DNA from: Limisphaerales bacterium | Lineage (GTDB): Bacteria > Verrucomicrobiota > Verrucomicrobiia > Limisphaerales > UBA11358 | Assembly: GCA_027451565.1 (NCBI GenBank) | Contig: DAIDJC010000078.1 | Coordinates: 1-11,816 of the forward strand | Length of the DNA: 11,816 bases | Direction of reading: 5' to 3' | In this document: positions 7,279-11,816 of the stretch, piece by piece | Position numbering within the stretch: position 1 is the stretch's first letter | Layout of the letters: each line of letters starts with the position of its first letter | Notes under the pieces: model-generated | What the model saw: the letters and a program-made list of their open reading frames with translations, nothing else | What the model was told of the DNA's origin: nothing | Databases searched by the model: none | Translations under genes and position numbers: made by a program

Positions 7279-8766
7279 TTACAAGTCAAAGCCGCAGTAG
7301 GAGAGGTTGAAGCTTTTGTTGCAGATGGGAAAATCCGAAATGGCTGCGCCGCGCAAGGCAAGTGACAGGCCCATCCAGTTGTGAAATGAGGGGTCTATAA
7401 TCTTATAGCGGCGAAATCGTCCGACGGAATCGGTCACGGCCACATGGCACACTTCACCGCGCCAACCTTCGACCAGGGCCACGGCCAGCGTGTCCGGGGC
7501 GGGCGGCAGGGGTTCGAGGCTGCAGGGGCCCTCAGGCGCCAGAGGCATCTGTTCAAGCAGATATTCGCCGGAACGCTGGATTTCCAGCGAGCGCACTTTG
7601 GCGCGGGCAAAAATGTCGCCGCCAGGCCACACGGCAACCGGCGCCTGCCCGAAACGATGCCAGCCTGCCGGATGATCGTAACGCACATCCCGCACGATGC
7701 CACAGGCGCGCGCCGCGGGGCCGACCAAGCCAATTTCTGCGGCCTGCGCGGGAAAGACCGTGCCTGTATTTTCAAAACGCGTGCGCACCGAAGCCGCATC
7801 CCAGAACCACGCCACCGCCTGCCGGGTGTCGGCGAGCGCGGTTTTCAACCGCATCATCAACTGTGCCGCGCGTTCGGGTTCGAGATCGTGACGGCAGCCG
7901 AAAGGGCGCACCAGACCGCGGCCAAAACGATTGCCGCAAATCATCGCGGTGAGGTTTAGAAAATCACCGCGAATCTTGCCGCACGCCGACATTGCGGGCA
8001 GGAAAGCCACATCTCCGGCCAGCGCACCCATGTCCCCGGTGTGGTTGGCGAGGCGTTCGAGTTCGAGCGCCATTGCCCGCAGCCATTGGGCGCGCAATGG
8101 GGCCTCCGTCCCGGCGAGAGCCTCCATGACCGCCGCGTGCGCAGTCGCGTGCGCGATGGTGGTGTCGCCAGCCACGGTTTCCATCTGGCTCATCGTCGCC
8201 CTGTGCGGACCGCCAATGAGCGCTTCCTCGACACCGCGATGCTGATAGCCCAGGGCGATTTCAAGGTGCAGCACCTCCTCCCCCGCGCATTGAAAGCGGA
8301 AGTGACCCGGTTCAATAACGCCGGCATGGACGGGCCCAACTGCGACTTCGTGAACTTCGCCGCCCGCCACGCGGAAAAATTCCCCGTTCGCGGGCGCGTT
8401 GCCGTTTTCATTCGCGCGCCGAACCGGCTTGAGCCAGGGATGCCCCCCGGGCACGAGACCGTGTTGCTCCCATACTTCGCGCTCGAACAAATGCGCTTGC
8501 GGATGCGTCACAGTGAGCGACGGATAGCCGCCAGCAAAAGGCGTGCTGCGTCCGACCGCCAGCGCATTGTCTGAATCAAAAGCCAGCACGGCAACGAGTC
8601 TCGTTTGGCCCTGATCCCGCACGCCAAACCATGCGCACAGGCGCGCCCCGCGATTTAATTCATTCGCGGTGGCGCGGACAAATTCCGCTGCCGGCCAGGC
8701 GGGGATTTCCGCCCACGGGAAACTGGCGGCGTTGGCCAGAAGTGCAAATGGTGTGGTGGTGCTCAT
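7279..8766 (-). CDS. hyfG: HyfG/HycE-like large subunit (NuoC-NuoD fusion) lacking the [NiFe] cysteine ligands (Ehr type)
   Basis: The start is ATG 8766, which overlaps the hyfF stop as ATGA and gives 495 residues; a longer reading from 8802 is less likely. Residues to about 118 are NuoC-like (LFEREVWEQHGLVPGGHP). The rest is the NuoD/HycE-like large subunit: GPVHAGVIEPGHFRF near 144-158, then GYQHRGVEEAL. In [NiFe] hydrogenases four cysteines, in RxCGxC and DPCxxC, hold the metal. Aligned by eye with HycE, the first CGIC is AGDT here (A199-T202), and the DPCxxC region is FNLSYCGFDL at the very C-terminus, leaving one offset cysteine (C491). The chain ends there, with no maturation-protease extension. 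H2 chemistry is therefore not expected. The family matches energy-converting-hydrogenase-related (Ehr) proteins, whose reaction is unknown. The frame is intact, with conserved flanks, so this is a working gene rather than a decayed one. The symbol is a homology label only. Confidence 0.9.
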   Translation of the reverse strand: MSTTTPFALLANAASFPWAEIPAWPAAEFVRATANELNRGARLCAWFGVRDQGQTRLVAVLAFDSDNALAVGRSTPFAGGYPSLTVTHPQAHLFEREVWEQHGLVPGGHPWLKPVRRANENGNAPANGEFFRVAGGEVHEVAVGPVHAGVIEPGHFRFQCAGEEVLHLEIALGYQHRGVEEALIGGPHRATMSQMETVAGDTTIAHATAHAAVMEALAGTEAPLRAQWLRAMALELERLANHTGDMGALAGDVAFLPAMSACGKIRGDFLNLTAMICGNRFGRGLVRPFGCRHDLEPERAAQLMMRLKTALADTRQAVAWFWDAASVRTRFENTGTVFPAQAAEIGLVGPAARACGIVRDVRYDHPAGWHRFGQAPVAVWPGGDIFARAKVRSLEIQRSGEYLLEQMPLAPEGPCSLEPLPPAPDTLAVALVEGWRGEVCHVAVTDSVGRFRRYKIIDPSFHNWMGLSLALRGAAISDFPICNKSFNLSYCGFDL

Positions 8767-10205
8767 GGGGTTGGATAAAGTTGGGCGACGGCCGCCAACC
8801 ACGATTCACGCAGGATTGCCGGTGTGAAAAGTCCGAGCCAGAGGGAAAACCCCAGCAGAAGCAGCGGCGGCACAACCACACCCGCCGTTTCGACAAAAAG
8901 TTTTGCGTTTTTCCGCGTCGCCGGGCGGGGACGGCCATCAACAATCCCAAAGACCACGCGTGTCAGCCCAAAGAAGGAAAGCAGCAAAAAGCCGAGAAAC
9001 ATCGCGATGGCCAGGCGGTGATGGGCAGCCAGACCGGCACGCACGACGAGCAATTCACTGAAGAACGGGGCGAAAGGTGGACACGCCGTGACGGCAAACA
9101 TCCCGGTCACAAAGAGCGCCGCGGAACGCGGGGTGAGAGCAGCCATTCCGCGCACGTCATCCATCAAAGGCGAACCTGCGGCGCGGCGGATGTTTCCCGC
9201 GCTCAAAAACAGGGAACCCTTCGTCAGGCTGTTGCTCCACACATGAAAAAGCGCCGCTGCCGCGCCCGCCGCGCCGAACGCCGCGCCGATGCACAGGATG
9301 CCCATGTGTTCCACGCTGGAATAGGCCAGCATGCGCTTGTAATCGCGCGTCCCCAGCAGGAAGAGTGCGGCGATCAACATGGAAAAAAGCCCGATGACCA
9401 GCAGTGTGCGGTCGGCAATCGGGCCAACCCCGGAAGCCGCGACCACGGAGCGCACGCGGAGGATGGCTGTGAACGCCACCGTCGTGATGCCACCCGCAAG
9501 AATCGCACCCATGATGCCTGGCGCCTCCCCGTAAGCATCGGGCTTCCAAGTGTGCATCGGGGCCAGGCCCATCTTCGTGCCATACCCGACCAGCAGCAGC
9601 ACCCAGGCCGTCAACACCCAAGGGCGTGACAACGCCGCGCCCTGGGCAGTCAATGCGGTGAAGGTTAAATCGCCCTGCCCCCCGCCATACAAGGACGCGT
9701 AACCCAGACAGAAAGAACCCAGCAACGACAGCGCAATGCCTGTGCCGCCGACGAGCAGGTATTTCCAAGTCGCCTCAAAGGCGCGCGGAGCGCCGTTGAA
9801 ATGCAGAAGTGGAACCGCCGCGAGCGTGACCGCCTCGGTCGTGATCCAGAGCAAGCCCAGATGCCGGGCCTGATGACCGGCGCTTAACAACCCCAAAATG
9901 GCCAGCAGCGCAGAGACAAACACCCGGTTGGGACGCTCCGACCGGATGCGCAAGTAGGCAACCCCGTAAACCGCGCAGACGAGGAACAGCAAGGAAACCG
10001 CCGGCAACACCGCCCGGGCCAGCGGATCAAAACCCAGCCACGCATTCGGGGCTATAACGGGCGGATTGACAAACAGCCAAAGCGTCATGACAGCATGCAC
10101 GAACCCGAAGACGGGCAGGAACCACGGGCGGGTGCGGTTGCCCGGCCAGAGCGCCGCCAGGGCGGCTCCGGCCAGAGGCACAATGATGAGGAGGAGCGGA
10201 TTCAT
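8763..10205 (-). CDS. hyfF: HyfF-like proton-antiporter membrane subunit (NuoL/M/N family)
   Basis: This 480-residue polytopic membrane protein (about 13 predicted segments) forms part of the ion-pumping arm. The charged residues known from the complex I antiporter family are all present: E124 in WITTEAVTLAAVPLLHF, K148 in WKYLLVGG, K211 with H218 in YGTKMGLAPMHTWKPDAYGEAPG, H300 in YSSVEHMGI, H321 and K329 in FHVWSNSLTKGSLF, and E384 in FFSELLVV. It is close in length to E. coli HyfF (somewhat shorter) and lacks the long lateral-helix tail of NuoL. The start overlaps the hyfE stop as ATGA, and the stop overlaps the hyfG start as ATGA, so translation is probably coupled. There is no strong Shine-Dalgarno. 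Intact channel residues imply the complex still moves protons or Na+ (inference). A generic NuoM/N label is the alternative, but the gene order supports HyfF. Confidence 0.92.
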   Translation of the reverse strand: MNPLLLIIVPLAGAALAALWPGNRTRPWFLPVFGFVHAVMTLWLFVNPPVIAPNAWLGFDPLARAVLPAVSLLFLVCAVYGVAYLRIRSERPNRVFVSALLAILGLLSAGHQARHLGLLWITTEAVTLAAVPLLHFNGAPRAFEATWKYLLVGGTGIALSLLGSFCLGYASLYGGGQGDLTFTALTAQGAALSRPWVLTAWVLLLVGYGTKMGLAPMHTWKPDAYGEAPGIMGAILAGGITTVAFTAILRVRSVVAASGVGPIADRTLLVIGLFSMLIAALFLLGTRDYKRMLAYSSVEHMGILCIGAAFGAAGAAAALFHVWSNSLTKGSLFLSAGNIRRAAGSPLMDDVRGMAALTPRSAALFVTGMFAVTACPPFAPFFSELLVVRAGLAAHHRLAIAMFLGFLLLSFFGLTRVVFGIVDGRPRPATRKNAKLFVETAGVVVPPLLLLGFSLWLGLFTPAILRESWLAAVAQLYPTP

Positions 10206-10846
10206 TCCCGTAGAGTGTTTAGCTTGCGAGTGTCGAGTGAATCAAAGGCCCGTTGGATGCGGTCCACGATGATGCCGATGATGAAGACGCCCACGGTGAC
10301 GTCCAGTAGGATGCCCGACTCCACCAGCAACGGCGTCGAGTGAATGAGCAACAGGCCGAACAAATAAATGCCGTTCTCCAAAATCAGGTAGCCGCAGACC
10401 TGTGAAATGGCCTTGGCCCGGCCAATCAGCAGGATGAAGCCGGTCAGGATGGAGGCAATCGCGCCCGGAGCCAGCAGCGTGTCTGCGTGTTCCGGCAACA
10501 GCGGCAAGGCGCGTGCGAGAGCCACGGCCGCAATGGTGCCACCGGCTCCGAGCAATAGCGACGGGACGAAGCCGATGAAAGGTTCAATCTCCCTATCAAT
10601 GTTCGCGGCGCGCATCGCCCGCCGCAACAGTCCGGGAATCAACACGCCCTTGCCCGCGACTGTGGCCAGCGCGACCAGCATGATGCGCCAGTCGAGCCGT
10701 TCATGCTCCATCAGCAGGGGCATCAACCCCAGCAACATGCCCTGCACAGACATGGCGCGGATAAGCGACGGCAACCGGCTGCTGCCGAGCGCGAGCAAGT
10801 TCAGCCCCATCGCCAGACCAATCAGGAGGTTCAAGGTGTCATTCAT
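10202..10846 (-). CDS. hyfE: HyfE-like small membrane subunit
   Basis: This 214-residue integral membrane protein (6-7 hydrophobic segments) is nearly the same length as E. coli HyfE. HyfE proteins are related to NuoK/MrpC and sit between the antiporter-like subunits and the HyfC anchor. The segments include SVQGMLLGLMPLL (about 33-45), K66 in ATVAGKGVLIPGLL, and LILENGIYLFGLL (about 154-166) with a buried glutamate E157, then E176 in LLVESGILLD, matching the paired membrane glutamates of the NuoK group. ATG 10846 is chosen because it overlaps the hyfC stop as ATGA and has AGGTGG six bases upstream; the longer reading from 10888 would add 14 non-conserved residues overlapping hyfC. Its stop overlaps the hyfF start in the same way. 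Confidence 0.9.
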   Translation of the reverse strand: MNDTLNLLIGLAMGLNLLALGSSRLPSLIRAMSVQGMLLGLMPLLMEHERLDWRIMLVALATVAGKGVLIPGLLRRAMRAANIDREIEPFIGFVPSLLLGAGGTIAAVALARALPLLPEHADTLLAPGAIASILTGFILLIGRAKAISQVCGYLILENGIYLFGLLLIHSTPLLVESGILLDVTVGVFIIGIIVDRIQRAFDSLDTRKLNTLRE

Positions 10847-11751
10847 TTGGCACCACCTTTCCACGCCACCAGCAACGCAAACAAACACAGCAAAAATGCC
10901 GTGGTCAACAACAGCGGCACGCGCTTAAACGCCAGCCGCGCCAGCAGGGATTCAACCAATCCCACGCCCACCGTGACCGTCAGAACTCCCGCCAACAATG
11001 TGCCGGTCGCGGCGAGTGGGGACATTTCTCCAATCGGCAGCACCGCCTGAACGAGCAGCACGGTGAACAAAAGCAGCTTCACGGAAGCGCCATGCAAAAT
11101 GGCGGCCAGCGGAGGACCACTGTGGTCAAGCACCATGACTTCGTGAATCATCGTCAGTTCCAAGTGGGTATTAGGATCATCAAACGGCACCCGGCAGTTT
11201 TCCGCCAGCAACACCGTGAATAATCCCGCCGCCAGCAGGGCCGCGCCCGCACCTGCCGAGGGCGAAAGCATCGTGACAAGTGAAACGGTGCCGGTGTGGA
11301 CGATCAGCGACAGCACCGCCGCGATAATGGCCGCTTCCGCGAGCACTGCATAACTGACTTCACGCGCCGCGCCCATGCCTTCGAAGGCCGAGCCGGTTTC
11401 CATGGCTGCCCACGCGGTGCAAAATCGCGCCAGTGCCAGCAGATAAATCAGCAGCAGCACGTCGCCGCGAAAACTCACCGCGCTGCCCGCCGGCCCCAGC
11501 GGCATCAGCAGCGTGGCGCCGATCACCGCCACCCACGCCACGGCCGGCCCAATGATAAAACCGGGTGAGGCCAGGTTGCTCATCACCACGCTTTTTTGCC
11601 ACAACTTCGCGAGATCGAAATAAAGCTGGAGCACTGGCGGCCCGCGCCGGCCTGCGACCCAGGCTTTCACTTTATTGATGATGCCCGGTAACAGCGGGGC
11701 GAGAAGCAGCCACAACGAAAGCCGGAGAATGAGATCGAGAATCAAGGTCAT
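10843..11751 (-). CDS. hyfC: HyfC/HycD/NuoH-like membrane anchor subunit
   Basis: This 302-residue membrane protein (about 8 segments) links the soluble electron-transfer arm to the proton-pumping arm. Hallmarks of the NuoH/HyfC family are clear: AGRRGPPVLQLYFDLAKLW at 33-51, METGSAFEGMGAAREVSYA at 117-135, and the long acidic loop beginning at E184 (ENCRVPFDDPNTHLELT) with IHEVM at 202-206. This loop forms the E-channel or quinone-chamber-like interface with the large and small subunits. The length is close to E. coli HyfC. The start has a strong AGGAGG six bases upstream and overlaps the hyfB stop as ATGA. The stop overlaps the hyfE start as ATGA. All expected loops are intact, in contrast with the missing metal ligands in the large subunit encoded downstream. 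Confidence 0.94.
   Translation of the reverse strand: MTLILDLILRLSLWLLLAPLLPGIINKVKAWVAGRRGPPVLQLYFDLAKLWQKSVVMSNLASPGFIIGPAVAWVAVIGATLLMPLGPAGSAVSFRGDVLLLIYLLALARFCTAWAAMETGSAFEGMGAAREVSYAVLAEAAIIAAVLSLIVHTGTVSLVTMLSPSAGAGAALLAAGLFTVLLAENCRVPFDDPNTHLELTMIHEVMVLDHSGPPLAAILHGASVKLLLFTVLLVQAVLPIGEMSPLAATGTLLAGVLTVTVGVGLVESLLARLAFKRVPLLLTTAFLLCLFALLVAWKGGAK
10853..10858 (-). promoter_or_regulatory. hyfE: Ribosome binding site deciding the hyfE start
   Basis: AGGTGG on the minus strand lies six bases before ATG 10846. It supports this start over the longer reading from 10888 and gives the overlapping ATGA junction its own initiation signal. Confidence 0.6.
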
Positions 11752-11816
11752 CGTGTGCCTCCTAATAAAGCAAGGATTCCAATGCCGATTAAACCGGCCA
11801 ACACGTAGAGGATGTA
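11748..11816 (-). CDS. hyfB: HyfB-like membrane subunit, last 22 residues only
   Basis: On the minus strand an open frame enters from the window edge and ends at TGA 11750-11748, reading YILYVLAGLIGIGILALLGG then TR. The stretch is one hydrophobic helix, as expected for the last membrane segment of a NuoL/HyfB-type antiporter subunit. The identification rests on position: in hyf operons hyfB (or hyfA-B) comes directly before hyfC. Its stop overlaps the hyfC start as ATGA, the same junction type as the next three. The rest of the gene and the operon promoter lie beyond the window, so family membership is inferred. Confidence 0.6.
   Translation of the reverse strand, partial: YILYVLAGLIGIGILALLGGTR
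11758..11763 (-). promoter_or_regulatory. hyfC: Consensus ribosome binding site of hyfC
   Basis: The minus strand reads AGGAGG six bases before ATG 11751. It is the only perfect Shine-Dalgarno sequence in the operon part seen here and lies inside the last codons of the upstream hyfB-like gene. Confidence 0.75.

Noticed and set aside
8631..9629. 332-codon plus-strand open frame antisense to hyfF and the start of hyfG
   Set aside because: The translation is Arg/Gln/His-rich low-complexity protein with no recognisable family. It lies opposite a strongly conserved membrane protein gene, so it is a shadow of GC-rich coding sequence.
6445..11816. Complex I (NDH-1) operon
   Set aside because: The CxxC small subunit, fused ferredoxin, HyfE-type subunit and NuoC-NuoD fused large subunit follow the hyf/hyc plan, and none of the other nuo genes appear where expected in the visible part.
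6445..11816. Functional energy-converting [NiFe] hydrogenase-4
   Set aside because: The large subunit lacks the four metal-binding cysteines and the C-terminal maturation peptide, so an H2-active enzyme is not supported despite the homology labels.

Overview
The window looks like chromosomal DNA from a free-living, polysaccharide-degrading, GC-rich bacterium. Secreted GH79 and GH78 glycosidases, an Asp-box propeller protein, an ISKra4-type transposase remnant and a hydrogenase-related membrane complex, together with weak Shine-Dalgarno use, would fit the Verrucomicrobiota/PVC group. That placement is an impression from gene content, not a measured result.

Layout. (1) 1-510, plus strand: the 3' end of a transposase gene that runs in from outside the window, and a possible IS terminus at 491-510. 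(2) 528-6411, plus strand: three secreted carbohydrate-active genes. They are a GH79 beta-glucuronidase-like enzyme, a large GH78 alpha-L-rhamnosidase, and a BNR/Asp-box beta-propeller whose likely GTG start overlaps the GH78 stop codon by 4 bp (GTGA). A hairpin with a short T-run at 6427-6458 closes the block. (3) 6445-11816, minus strand, converging on block 2: a hyf-like operon read hyfB (C-terminus only), hyfC, hyfE, hyfF, hyfG, then a ferredoxin-hyfI fusion. Four successive junctions are 4-bp ATGA overlaps, and the last gap is 15 bp.

How the genes work together. The glycosidases could act in series on a glycan carrying both rhamnose and glucuronate. An L-Rha-alpha-1,4-GlcA cap, as on arabinogalactan proteins or gum arabic, would need exactly this enzyme pair. 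The minus-strand operon encodes the membrane arm (HyfB, C, E, F) and peripheral arm (HyfG, HyfI) of a complex I / group 4 hydrogenase-like machine.

The most interesting point is that the catalytic large subunit has lost the [NiFe]-binding cysteines at both expected motifs, while the small subunit keeps its cluster cysteines and HyfF keeps its proton-channel lysines and glutamate. This matches the energy-converting-hydrogenase-related (Ehr) class, whose redox reaction is unknown. It is the best candidate in the window for an undercharacterised system.
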